Of a DNA stretch of 64,000 nucleotides, positions 1 through 8,363 are shown piece by piece; position 1 is the stretch's first letter, and every line of letters begins with the position of its first letter. The translations under genes and the position numbers were made by a program. The stretch spans positions 62,001-126,000 of the forward strand of contig JARLHX010000280.1 in NCBI GenBank assembly GCA_031292035.1, given 5' to 3'. The stretch is from Negativicutes bacterium (lineage in GTDB: Bacteria > Bacillota_C > Negativicutes > Sporomusales_B > JARLHX01). The notes under the pieces were generated by a model that saw nothing but the letters and a program-made list of their open reading frames with translations, was not told the DNA's origin and made no database searches.

Positions 1-339
1 GTCTATGGCTGCTGCGACCTTGGGTAGCCCCCAGGGTTGCATCTTCAGTTGGGTCAGTGCCAAGCCATATTGTTTTGCTGTGGCCGAGATCAGTACATCT
101 GTCTTCTCTATCGTGAGGTCAGCGGTACCACGGGCTACCGCCACTTCCCCGCCTTTTGCCAGAAAAGTTTGTTTCAATAAATTAGCGGCCTTCGCCGGCA
201 CCTGTTCCAGTTTCACGACGGTGAAAAGAGCCTTTTTAGTCATGATTGCCAACCCTGCAGGATCACAACCGATTTTTTCTAGTTCAGCTCGGGAATCGGC
301 TTCATTATGAATAGGAATTACTCTCGGATTGAAATTCAT
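1..339 (-). CDS. folP: Dihydropteroate synthase, N-terminal part (cut by window edge)
   Basis: The first 113 codons of a gene that runs off the left edge without a stop. It starts at an ATG behind the Shine-Dalgarno site ATAGGAGGG. The translation begins MNFNPRVIPIHNEADSR and continues through a stretch with LKQTFLAKGGEVAVARG. This resembles the long N-terminal extension that precedes the TIM barrel in the dihydropteroate synthases of Clostridia and Negativicutes. The enzyme joins p-aminobenzoate to hydroxymethyl-dihydropterin in folate synthesis. The catalytic barrel lies outside the window, so the call rests on the extension alone. The gene is divergent from pncB, with about 110 bp between them. 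Confidence 0.72.
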   Translation of the reverse strand, partial: MNFNPRVIPIHNEADSRAELEKIGCDPAGLAIMTKKALFTVVKLEQVPAKAANLLKQTFLAKGGEVAVARGTADLTIEKTDVLISATAKQYGLALTQLKMQPWGLPKVAAAID

Positions 340-448
340 CGCGGCCCTCCTATTGCCGTAAAATACGTTTTTATTGTATCATGGTTATATGTAAATAAAC
401 AATGTGATTGCCATATCTGGAAATGGCGTAGAACTTGGAGGCAATACC

Positions 449-1498
449 ATGAAACAACGTCTATCCCCTGATGTTTTCCGTATACCTGTGGAAGAAATCA
501 AAAGTGGTTTCTATAGTGACAGTTACTTTTTGCGCACCCGGGAGATCCTCGATAAGGACAACCATCATCCCCGGGTGATGATGCAGGTTTTTCAGCGGCA
601 AAACGCCGTCATTTGCGGTATTGACGAGGCGATCGCCGTTATCCAGAAATGCGCCCACAACCCTGAAGATCTAGTCATCCATGCCCTATTCGACGGCGAC
701 GAAATCCAGCCATGGGAAACTGTTATGACAATCGAGGGCGACCTGTCCGACTTTTCTCATCTGGAAACAGTCTATCTTGGTATTCTGTCCCGTCAAACTA
801 AAATTGCCACCAATGTACACAAAGTAGTATCGGCCGCTCAGGGAAAACCAGTGATGTTTTTCCCTTCCCGTTTCGATGTATTCGACGTCCAAGCGGGTGA
901 CGGCTATGCTGCACATATCGGAGGCGTCGCCGGTGTTTCCACCCCTGCCAATGGCAGCTACTGGGGAGCCCCGGCCATGGGCACCATACCCCATTCGTTG
1001 ATTGCCACTTATCATGGCGACACCGTCCGGGCCACAGATGCCTTTGACAGGCATATCGATCCTGCGGTCAGCCGAGTGGCTCTGGTGGATTACGACAACG
1101 ACTGTGTCCAGACTGCCTTGGCGGTCGCCAAGTCGTTAGGTGATAAATTATGGGCCATCCGCCTCGATACCAGTGACAGCATGGTTGACGTCTCTGTCAT
1201 GCCGCACATGGGCACCTTTAAACCAACCGGCGTATGCGCCCAATTGGTGAATAACGTACGGGAAGCCCTTGATGCCGCCGGCTATCCTCATATTAAAATC
1301 ATGGTCTCCGGCGGCTTTAACGCAGAACGAATCGCTGAGTTTGAAGCTGCCAAAGTTCCAACCGATATTTATGCTGTTGGCGGCAGTCTTTTTAACGACA
1401 ATATTCATTTTACCGCTGATATTGTGTTGGTAGACGGCACACCTTGCGCAAAGGCCGGTCGTCATTACCGACCAAATCCCCGCCTAAATCGGGTCTAA
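449..1498 (+). CDS. pncB: Nicotinate phosphoribosyltransferase
   Basis: Joins nicotinate to PRPP to give nicotinate mononucleotide, the salvage entry to NAD. The protein has 349 residues. Family landmarks are YSDSYF at 22-27, the loop GTIPHS at 178-183 and RLDTSD near 248. The length fits the short bacterial PncB subgroup rather than the ~400-residue E. coli type. The frame opens upstream at 404, but the ATG at 449 has GGAGG seven bases before it and the conserved N-terminus follows, so this start is preferred. It is a single-gene unit closed by a perfect hairpin terminator. Confidence 0.93.
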   Translation: MKQRLSPDVFRIPVEEIKSGFYSDSYFLRTREILDKDNHHPRVMMQVFQRQNAVICGIDEAIAVIQKCAHNPEDLVIHALFDGDEIQPWETVMTIEGDLSDFSHLETVYLGILSRQTKIATNVHKVVSAAQGKPVMFFPSRFDVFDVQAGDGYAAHIGGVAGVSTPANGSYWGAPAMGTIPHSLIATYHGDTVRATDAFDRHIDPAVSRVALVDYDNDCVQTALAVAKSLGDKLWAIRLDTSDSMVDVSVMPHMGTFKPTGVCAQLVNNVREALDAAGYPHIKIMVSGGFNAERIAEFEAAKVPTDIYAVGGSLFNDNIHFTADIVLVDGTPCAKAGRHYRPNPRLNRV

Positions 1499-1502
1499 TA
1501 GC

Positions 1503-1530
1503 AAACCCGCCATTATGATGGCGGGTTTTT
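1503..1530 (+). terminator. Intrinsic terminator of pncB
   Basis: Perfect 11-bp stem (1503-1513 with 1518-1528), a four-base loop and a T run, five bases after the pncB stop codon. Confidence 0.93.
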
Positions 1531-1697
1531 GTTAATTCTATGCCGTAATCCACTTATTTACACCATTTAGAATAAAGGCAATTTCAAATAATATACAATC
1601 ACAACAACTGCCATTAATCCTTCAAACGCTTATTTTTATAGCGTTCTTGACCTTTTTGACTCGAATAGTTAAAACACTTTTTCAAATCTATTATAGT

Positions 1698-1731
1698 AAA
1701 AAATGACGCCAGCAACTGGCGTCATTTTTTT
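1698..1731 (-). terminator. Intrinsic terminator downstream of amt
   Basis: Stem TGACGCCAG/CTGGCGTCA with a 3-base loop, flanked by A and T runs on both sides, so it can work in both directions. It lies 20 bp past the amt stop. From 1531 to 1697 no gene or clear signal is seen. Confidence 0.9.
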
Positions 1732-1752
1732 GCTAAGTGAAGGTAAATGGCC

Positions 1753-3045
1753 TCAGTCCGAGCCAGAGCTCATCGTGCTCGATGTGTGACTCAATGTTTT
1801 GAGAGGATTATACTCAAGGTCATTGTAGGCGGTCATACCATGTTCGCTGATATCTAAGCCTTCTATTTCATCTTCAAGTGAAACTCGGATCCCTACCGTC
1901 GCCTTCAGTATGCTGAAAATACCATAAGTGGTAGCAAAAGCCCATGCCGATACCGCGAGAACCCCTAATGTCTGGATACCAAGGAGCCCGAACCCGCCTC
2001 CATACAGAAGGCCGCCGGTTTCGGCGAAAATGCCGACCATAATAGTGCCAAAAGTGCCGCATACTCCGTGAACCGCGATGGCTCCCACCGGATCGTCGGC
2101 CCTCAGCTTGTCAAAAAACGGTACAGCATAGACAATGAGGATCCCGGCGATGCCACCGATCACCAAGGCGCTGATTGGCTCCACATAGGCGCAGCCAGCT
2201 GTTATGGCGACAAGCCCGCCCAGGGCGCCGTTGATGGTCATGCTCGGGTCAGCTTTGCCGAATTTATAAATGGTATATAGAGCCGCCATCGTTCCCCCGG
2301 CAGCGGCAGATAAATTGGTATTGACAGCAATCCGGGCAATATTCAAATCGAGACCGGACAAAGTACTGCCAGGATTAAACCCGAACCAGCCCACCCAAAG
2401 AATAAATGCACCTAATGCAGCCAATGGCAGATTATGACCAGGAAGAACATTGACGGCTCCAGATTTCGTATACTTTCCTGTTCGCGGACCGAGTACCAAT
2501 ACCGCCGCGAACGAAGCCCAACCTCCAAGAGAATGGACAACAGCTGAGCCGGCGAAGTCGAGCATACCCAGTTTATTGAGCCAGCCGTCGGCACTCCATA
2601 CCCAGTGTCCGGCCATCGGATAAATAATGACGGCAGCGACAAAAGAAAAGACGATATAGGGCGAGAATTTCATCCGTTCCGCCACCGCGCCAGTGACGAT
2701 TGTTGCCATGGCGATCGCAAAAGCCGCCTGGAACAGCCAATAGGCATAAATGGGAATTCTCAGTCCAAGATGACTCAAATCGCCTTTCAGAAAAAAGCCA
2801 GAGATCCCGATAATGCCGGCCTTATCCAAGCCATACATAATTGCAAAGCCGAAAGCAAAATAACCAAACATACCCACAGTACAGTCCATAAACACTTTCA
2901 TGATGACATTAAGCGAATTTTTACTGCGGATAAACCCGGCTTCCAGTGCAGCAAAGCCACCTTCCATGAAAAAAACCAACGCAGCGCAAAGCAAAACCCA
3001 TGTGGTGTCGACACCTGTCGCCAATGAATGAATCGTTACTTCCAT
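1753..3045 (-). CDS. amt: Ammonium transporter, Amt/MEP/Rh family
   Basis: Inner-membrane ammonium channel of 430 residues with about 11 hydrophobic segments. The two pore histidines of the family are visible in AVVHSLGGWASF and AVHGVCGTFGTIM. The frame opens 18 codons further upstream, but the ATG at 3045 follows GAGAGGAGA and begins the conserved MEVTIHSLATG, so it is taken as the start. No glnK/PII gene lies beside it, although amt is often paired with one. A sigma-A promoter and an intrinsic terminator both lie upstream of the start codon, which suggests transcription attenuation. Confidence 0.95.
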   Translation of the reverse strand: MEVTIHSLATGVDTTWVLLCAALVFFMEGGFAALEAGFIRSKNSLNVIMKVFMDCTVGMFGYFAFGFAIMYGLDKAGIIGISGFFLKGDLSHLGLRIPIYAYWLFQAAFAIAMATIVTGAVAERMKFSPYIVFSFVAAVIIYPMAGHWVWSADGWLNKLGMLDFAGSAVVHSLGGWASFAAVLVLGPRTGKYTKSGAVNVLPGHNLPLAALGAFILWVGWFGFNPGSTLSGLDLNIARIAVNTNLSAAAGGTMAALYTIYKFGKADPSMTINGALGGLVAITAGCAYVEPISALVIGGIAGILIVYAVPFFDKLRADDPVGAIAVHGVCGTFGTIMVGIFAETGGLLYGGGFGLLGIQTLGVLAVSAWAFATTYGIFSILKATVGIRVSLEDEIEGLDISEHGMTAYNDLEYNPLKTLSHTSSTMSSGSD

Positions 3046-3080
3046 TATTAAATTCTCCTCTCTCAAATAAAAAAAATAAA

Positions 3081-3131
3081 GAAAAACACAAAAAACCAAA
3101 ACTAACTGCGCAAATGCGCAGTCGGTCTTGG
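3081..3131 (-). promoter_or_regulatory. Attenuator-like terminator in the amt leader
   Basis: On the minus strand an 8-bp perfect stem (3105-3112 with 3115-3122) is extended by a looser outer stem to 3096-3131. The run TTTTTTGTGTTTTTC (3095-3081) follows. It lies between the predicted transcription start near 3160 and the amt start at 3045, so readthrough would be needed for expression. A competing hairpin (3127-3144) with the six-base loop AATGAA uses the first bases of the terminator stem. Confidence 0.6.
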
Positions 3132-3166
3132 CTTCATTGCCTAGGTCATTCTATAAAATTATCCTT

Positions 3167-3194
3167 ATTATAGCATAAACTTTATAACATTCAA
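3167..3194 (-). promoter_or_regulatory. Sigma-A promoter of amt
   Basis: TTGAAT (3194-3189), 16-bp spacer, TATAAT (3172-3167), reading toward amt. The predicted start of transcription is about 115 nt upstream of the start codon. The AT-rich stretch 3195-3464 beyond it shows no gene or further clear signal. Confidence 0.7.
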
Positions 3195-3464
3195 CCCCTA
3201 TATACGCAAAATTCTACCAATATTAGCTGCTAATCGCCATAAGATTCTTTTCAGCCCTCTATAGATCACCGATTGCAAAATATGGGCAAAGGTGACGATA
3301 TCTATCAGCCATCTTAGAAAAACGGCCTTATTCATCACAATTCTATGCTAACTTTCAGATTTACGCCCTAAACAATCATAGTTGTATTGTCATCATATAT
3401 TATCCTTATGCTAGTAGTAACAAATCACAAAATACAACTAGTGGCATTCAAGATAATACTAGTG

Positions 3465-4991
3465 CTAAAGCAACGATTCTTTAAGGTTGTTGCGTAGATG
3501 GAGTGCTTCTGCCACAGCTTGCACTGTGATATCAGCTTCTCCAGCCAGATCAGCGATTGTTCGGGCAACTTTCAATATCCGGTCATAGCCTCGGGCGCTT
3601 AAATTCATTTTGACAAAGGCTTGTTGCAACAAGCTTTGTGCGTCAACGGTAAGGCGGCAGCTTGCCTTAAGATGACGGTGACTCATCTGGGCGTTGCAAA
3701 ATAGTCCGCTTTTCGCCAATCGACCGCGTTGAATGGCGCGAGCCCGGCCGACTCTATCCCCAATGGCAGCGGAAGATTCGGCCAGTGCTTCGCTGGTTAA
3801 ATCCTTGTATTCCAAACGTGGCACATGAATATGGATGTCGATGCGGTCCAGCAGCGGTCCGGATATTTTCCGCACATAGCGCCGGATGTCACCTGGCGTG
3901 CAGGAGCATTGTCGGCTGGAATCTCCGTGATAACCGCACGGGCAGGGATTCATCGCGGCAATCAGCATAAACTTGGCTGGATAGGACAATGATGCGCTCA
4001 CCCGGGAGATGGTGACCTCGCCATCTTCAATGGGTTGGCGGAGTACCTCAAGTACCTGCCGGGGAAATTCAGGCAATTCGTCCAAGAAGAGTACCCCGTT
4101 GTGGCTGAGGGTTACTTCACCAGGTTTCGGCAGTCGTCCTCCACCAATCATCCCGGCGTCAGAAACGGTGTGATGGGGATTGCGGAAGGGTCTCGTCAGT
4201 ATCAAACCGGCTCCTGTTTTTAACAGCCCGGCAATACTGTAAATCTTGGTTACCTCTAAGGCCTCCTCATCCGACATTGACGGCAAAATGGACGGCAACC
4301 TCCGGGCCAGCATTGTTTTCCCCGAGCCCGGCGGACCGACCATCAGCATATTGTGACCGCCAGCTGCTGCGATCTCCAGCGCCCGTTTAGCAGCAAACTG
4401 TCCCTGAACTTCAGCTAAATCGTCGCCACCGTGAGACAACGGCTGGTCAAGAGGGACTTTTTGCACCGGTGTTAATAGACATTCCTGACGCAAATGAGCC
4501 ACTGTTTCTTGGAGGGTCGACGGAGAATAAACTTCCAGTCGCCCGGCATGAAGAGCCTCCTGGGCATTATCCGGGGCAACGAAAATCTTCTTTTTGCCTT
4601 GCTCCGCCACCCCAAGGGCCATCGGTAGTATCCCTGCAATACCGCGCAGTCTCCCCTCCAGTGAAAGTTCGCTGACAAAAACATATTGCTGACAACGTTC
4701 AGGATCAACTTGACCGCTGGCAGCCAGAATACCAATGGCGATAGGCAGATCAAGACCTGAACCATCTTTCTTCATGTCCGCCGGGGCAAGGTTAACGGTA
4801 ATTCGCCGTATGGGATATTCAAATCCTGCGTTTTTGATCGCCGCCCTTACCCTTTCGCGGGATTCTTTAACTGCGGTGTCAGCCAGCCCGACAATGTCCA
4901 ATGCGGGGATACCGTTGGCGATATCCACCTCAACTGTTATCAAGGCGCCGTTGATGCCTAAGGCTGTGGAGCCAAATGTCTGTGCAAACAA
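3465..4991 (-). CDS. comM: ComM/YifB family AAA+ ATPase (Mg-chelatase-like)
   Basis: A 508-residue AAA+ protein. In Gram-negative bacteria ComM is a helicase that promotes branch migration during natural transformation; the role of Firmicute YifB is less clear. Visible parts are the N-terminal Lon-like fold (about 1-170), Walker A GPPGSGKT at 219-226, Walker B LFLDELPEF at 301-309, a cysteine cluster NPCPCGYHGDSSRQCSC at 348-364, and the C-terminal Mg_chelatase_C region. Translation appears to start at a TTG, with six G residues seven bases before it; the nearby ATG is out of frame. The upstream neighbour on the same strand is the YraN-like gene. Confidence 0.93.
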   Translation of the reverse strand: MFAQTFGSTALGINGALITVEVDIANGIPALDIVGLADTAVKESRERVRAAIKNAGFEYPIRRITVNLAPADMKKDGSGLDLPIAIGILAASGQVDPERCQQYVFVSELSLEGRLRGIAGILPMALGVAEQGKKKIFVAPDNAQEALHAGRLEVYSPSTLQETVAHLRQECLLTPVQKVPLDQPLSHGGDDLAEVQGQFAAKRALEIAAAGGHNMLMVGPPGSGKTMLARRLPSILPSMSDEEALEVTKIYSIAGLLKTGAGLILTRPFRNPHHTVSDAGMIGGGRLPKPGEVTLSHNGVLFLDELPEFPRQVLEVLRQPIEDGEVTISRVSASLSYPAKFMLIAAMNPCPCGYHGDSSRQCSCTPGDIRRYVRKISGPLLDRIDIHIHVPRLEYKDLTSEALAESSAAIGDRVGRARAIQRGRLAKSGLFCNAQMSHRHLKASCRLTVDAQSLLQQAFVKMNLSARGYDRILKVARTIADLAGEADITVQAVAEALHLRNNLKESLL

Positions 4992-5079
4992 AAAAATCCC
5001 CCCATGATCTATTCCAGCTTATCAGCATGAATACAGTCTGTAGCGGGATTCATTCTTTGTCATATAGTGTGATTTTTAC

Positions 5080-5442
5080 TCAATATCCAAAAGCGTTAAT
5101 AATATGACGGCACTGGGCTGCATCATTAGTGCTTTTCGCGATAACTTCCATAATATCAAACCGTATCGGGGTATCGGTGTTGCCGCTGGCTTTAAGAAAA
5201 ATCAGGGCAGTATTGATGATTTTACGTTGTTTTTGATAGGTCACAGCTTCCGCCGGTGATCCAAAACGTTGATTGCGTCTGGTCTTTACCTCGACGAAGC
5301 AGATTGTGCCGCTCTTACGGGCAATAATATCGATTTCCCCTATTCTCGTTCGATAGTTCTGCGTCAATAGTTCGTATCCGTTTCTACGAAGAAAGGCGGC
5401 GGCAATTTTTTCACCGGCATCCCCGAATTCTATGTTGCCCAT
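5080..5442 (-). CDS. YraN/UPF0102 family endonuclease-like protein
   Basis: A 120-residue protein of the YraN family, which has a restriction-endonuclease-like fold. The nuclease-type residues are present: E36 and D38 in GEIDII, and E51 and K53 in FVEVKTR. The start follows AGGTAGG. It is commonly found in Firmicutes near rnhB and comM, as here, and DNA processing is inferred from that context. The true substrate is unknown. Confidence 0.9.
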   Translation of the reverse strand: MGNIEFGDAGEKIAAAFLRRNGYELLTQNYRTRIGEIDIIARKSGTICFVEVKTRRNQRFGSPAEAVTYQKQRKIINTALIFLKASGNTDTPIRFDIMEVIAKSTNDAAQCRHIINAFGY

Positions 5443-5464
5443 AGCAATACCTACCTTCTGTGTC

Positions 5465-6529
5465 TTACCGTTCGGTCACATCGGCGATATACAGGCGGGG
5501 ATTTTTCGATAAGTCGATTTCTACCAACCGATTGGTTCGCTGCCCGTTGGCATCTGCAATGAGCCTTACTACAGGTTTGTTTCTTGATTCCTTAGACAAA
5601 TCGACAACAACACCGATTTCATTATTGCTGAGTCTGACTACCGATCCGATTGGATAGGTAGCAATGTTGCCAGTGAAGTATTCAACCAGTTCGGGGTCAA
5701 AATAGGAGCCCGCAGCTTTGGTGATAAGGGCGAGGGCTTCGTAAACCGGAATAGCCTGGCGATAGACCGCGTCAGTAGTCAATGCGTCATAGACGTCCGC
5801 CAAGGCCACTATTTGAGCAAATTGGTGAATTTCGTTGTCCTTCAGGTTGCGGGGATATCCTTTACCGTCATAACGTTCATGATGTTGAAACGCACAGTGG
5901 GCAGATATCAGACTGATTTCTGGATTTTGTCGCAAAATCTCAAAACCGATTTCGCAGTGGCGACGGGCATCGACAATCTCGTCGGCTGTCAAACGATCAG
6001 CTTTATTGAGAATTTTTGGAGCGACCTGCACTTTACCTACGTCGTGCAGCAAAGCACCCACGCCAAGATCCCGCAAGCGCAGTTCGTCATACTCCAGGCT
6101 AATACCGGTCATGATGGCTAATATACAAACATTGACCGAATGTCCGTATAAATAATCGCTTTTGGTGCGCATGTCGACAAAGTTGACTAAAATACCATTA
6201 TTCCTGCACAATTCATCGACAAGATTATTAGCTATCTTTTTCGCCCGTCCGGCATCCACCATTTTACCGACCTTGAGGCCTTCCATGATGGTTCTGGCCG
6301 AAGTAACTGCTTCCAGACGGGCCTTCTCACTGACGACATCGGGGATGTCAATATCAGCAGTCAGCTCGTCCTCAACATAGACATAGGTCAGATCCAGCTC
6401 GCGTAAGCGATCGATATAGCGTTCTTTTAAATCTAAGCCGGCATTCAAGAGAATTTTTCCGTCTGCGCTATAAAGCGGACGGGCAAGCTTCATTCCTGCC
6501 GAAACATTGTCCAGAAGAATGCGACGCAT
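5465..6529 (-). CDS. HD-GYP domain phosphodiesterase
   Basis: A 354-residue protein with an N-terminal region of about 110 residues and a C-terminal HD-GYP domain. Metal-binding residues visible are H130, the HD pair 162-163, H211 and HHE at 216-218, followed by YDGKGYP containing GYP at 224-226. HD-GYP proteins hydrolyse cyclic di-GMP or related dinucleotides. There is no receiver domain or membrane segment, so it is probably cytoplasmic. The start follows GGAGGTAAGGA. It lies 15 bp downstream of the FlhB-tail gene, in the same minus-strand run. Nucleotide specificity cannot be read from the sequence. Confidence 0.92.
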   Translation of the reverse strand: MRRILLDNVSAGMKLARPLYSADGKILLNAGLDLKERYIDRLRELDLTYVYVEDELTADIDIPDVVSEKARLEAVTSARTIMEGLKVGKMVDAGRAKKIANNLVDELCRNNGILVNFVDMRTKSDYLYGHSVNVCILAIMTGISLEYDELRLRDLGVGALLHDVGKVQVAPKILNKADRLTADEIVDARRHCEIGFEILRQNPEISLISAHCAFQHHERYDGKGYPRNLKDNEIHQFAQIVALADVYDALTTDAVYRQAIPVYEALALITKAAGSYFDPELVEYFTGNIATYPIGSVVRLSNNEIGVVVDLSKESRNKPVVRLIADANGQRTNRLVEIDLSKNPRLYIADVTER

Positions 6530-6543
6530 TCCTTACCTCCAAG

Positions 6544-6828
6544 TTACCGTCTCTGCCGGTTTTGATCCAATCGATAGACGTAGGCCAAAACTTCAGCCAC
6601 CGCCTTATATAATTCCGGCGGGATCTGACTGTCAAGTTCAACCGCCATAAGCATTCCCGCCAAGGTCTTATTCTGATACACCGGGACGGCATGCTGTTTG
6701 GCAGCCGCCATAATTTGCTCGGCAACAAGCCCTTGCCCCTTGGCTACAACTACTGGGGCCTGGCTATGTTTTTGTTCGTATTTGATGGCAACTGCCTGTT
6801 TACGTTCCTCTTTGTCGGAGTCTGCCAT
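6544..6828 (-). CDS. FlhB C-terminal-domain-like protein (YlqH type)
   Basis: A 94-residue protein that matches only the cytoplasmic tail of the export-gate protein FlhB/YscU: AVAIKYEQ, then AAAKQHAVPVYQN and LAGMLMAVELDSQIP. The autocleavage motif NPTH of full FlhB is absent; the position reads EQKHSQAP. The ATG at 6828 is chosen because AAGGTGG lies just upstream and a GTG three codons earlier overlaps that site. As in Bacillus (YlqG-YlqH), it sits next to a FliK-like gene beside rnhB. Its role is not established; a link to flagellar export is possible. Confidence 0.85.
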   Translation of the reverse strand: MADSDKEERKQAVAIKYEQKHSQAPVVVAKGQGLVAEQIMAAAKQHAVPVYQNKTLAGMLMAVELDSQIPPELYKAVAEVLAYVYRLDQNRQRR

Positions 6829-6848
6829 AAAAACCACCTTATTAAAAA

Positions 6849-8363
6849 TTATGCGGTGTCGTCGGCTTGGAGAGGACTTACAGAAAGGTCAGCAAGTGTA
6901 AGCGAAGAATCATCAAGATTGGCACGAAGTTCGGTTAGTTGGGCTTTGAACTGCTCCGCCGCCCCAGAATCGGTAAAATTGACTTTGATGCTTAACTGAT
7001 TTTGGCCATAGACATGAAAAACCATATCAACCACACCGACATTTTCAGTGGACACGCATACCCTGAGCCAGGTTTCCCGATAGGACTGCCCTGACTTTCC
7101 ACTTCCGGTGTCTTGATCTTGATAAACGTGAATATAAGCAGGATACGCTTTTTTTTCCTCACCGAAATAAAAGGGAATGGCCAGATTAAAGGTGGTTTTC
7201 CCAGACCCGAAATCAGCAGGTTGCTCAAAGGAGCGCGGAACGATTGTCGTCATGTTTTTCAGGGATTGGCTGGCCTGGCGGAGGGAATCAGGTGCGGATT
7301 CCAGCCACTGACGACCGGATGCCAGTCGCTGGAGGACCCAGGCTTCTTTTAGTTCCGGCAGATTATGATTGGCGGCCGCGAGTTTCACCTTGTCCGGCAT
7401 GGTATCGTCCAGGTGTTGCGTCAGACGACTAAGAACCGCCTGATCCTCTGTTGAAAGGTCCTGAGTAAGCTGCCGGCAAATCTGCCTGAGATTGGCTACC
7501 GTAATCCCATTTTCCAGTGATGTATCCAATTGGACTAACTGACCCTCGAAATGCTCGATAATATCGTCGAGCGTAGCCGGTAAGCTGATGAATTGTGGTA
7601 GACTTCCTTTCGGTGTTGCAGCAGGTGATAGTTCTTGAAACAGCTGTTGACAGGTCTGCTGCAGACTGGTGACCAACTCTTGTTTTGTTTGCAGCGGTAG
7701 CTGAAGTTTAGTTATTTCCTGCTCGAAATTATCAAGAAGTGTATTTAAAAACTCAGGTATTTTAGTTTGAAAATCACGGCGAGAAACGGTAAACTGATCC
7801 CGCGGCAATGCGTCGATCACTTGACGCCCGACCTGTTGCAACAAAGCAGAGACATCGGTGAGCGGCGCCGGATCATCAGCAAGCTGGCTAGCCAGGGTAA
7901 GGATGGTTTTTCCAAGATCAGGTCCCAGCTTGGTAGTTTGATTGGTAAATTGCGCAATCAGGTTGTCCAGCGTAGGCGATACAGTACTAGATAATACCTC
8001 GCTGCCAGCAGCGGCATCCTGGAGAGTTCCGGCCAGGGCTGTAAGACTCTGAGACACTGTCTTTTGACCTTTTAGCATCGCTGTCAGCCCTTGGGGGATC
8101 ACCTCTTCGCCGGCGAGCGGCTGCTGGAGTAACTGCTCCACCACTGAAGCGACTTCGGGCGGCAGCTTTTGCACTGTCGCCGTTTGTTGATCCAGTATTT
8201 TGACCAATTCCCCTAACATCGTCTTGACCTGGTTTTCGAGCAGCAGTTGCACTTGGGACTGCCCCGGGGCGTTGGCGGTTGTCGGTAAAACTTCTCCCTG
8301 CTTACTCTGTTGGGAATTGCCTATGTTCAGCGCCGTATCCATGGAGAAGTTAGTAATTTTCAT
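6849..8363 (-). CDS. FliK-like protein, hook-length control C-terminal domain (YlqG type)
   Basis: A 504-residue protein rich in Gln, Leu and Thr. The first ~370 residues look low-complexity and helical. The last ~130 contain a region resembling the FliK/Flg_hook C-terminal domain: VDMVFHVYGQNQLSIKVNF, then AEQFKAQLTELRANLDD. FliK proteins measure hook length and switch flagellar export specificity. No flagellar operon is present here, so a flagellar role is inferred from similarity only. It overlaps the end of rnhB by 14 bp and is followed 20 bp later by the FlhB-tail gene, so the two probably work as a pair. Confidence 0.78.
   Translation of the reverse strand: MKITNFSMDTALNIGNSQQSKQGEVLPTTANAPGQSQVQLLLENQVKTMLGELVKILDQQTATVQKLPPEVASVVEQLLQQPLAGEEVIPQGLTAMLKGQKTVSQSLTALAGTLQDAAAGSEVLSSTVSPTLDNLIAQFTNQTTKLGPDLGKTILTLASQLADDPAPLTDVSALLQQVGRQVIDALPRDQFTVSRRDFQTKIPEFLNTLLDNFEQEITKLQLPLQTKQELVTSLQQTCQQLFQELSPAATPKGSLPQFISLPATLDDIIEHFEGQLVQLDTSLENGITVANLRQICRQLTQDLSTEDQAVLSRLTQHLDDTMPDKVKLAAANHNLPELKEAWVLQRLASGRQWLESAPDSLRQASQSLKNMTTIVPRSFEQPADFGSGKTTFNLAIPFYFGEEKKAYPAYIHVYQDQDTGSGKSGQSYRETWLRVCVSTENVGVVDMVFHVYGQNQLSIKVNFTDSGAAEQFKAQLTELRANLDDSSLTLADLSVSPLQADDTA

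Noticed and set aside
5..310. 101-codon plus-strand frame at the left edge
   Set aside because: It lies opposite the folP N-terminus, which has a clear ribosome-binding site and family-like sequence; the plus frame has neither.
404..448. Upstream 15-codon extension of pncB
   Set aside because: The good Shine-Dalgarno site and the conserved N-terminus both point to the ATG at 449.
3127..3194. A full two-hairpin ANTAR target upstream of amt
   Set aside because: Only one hexaloop hairpin with the A1/G4 pattern is evident; the second is missing, so a firm ANTAR call is not made.
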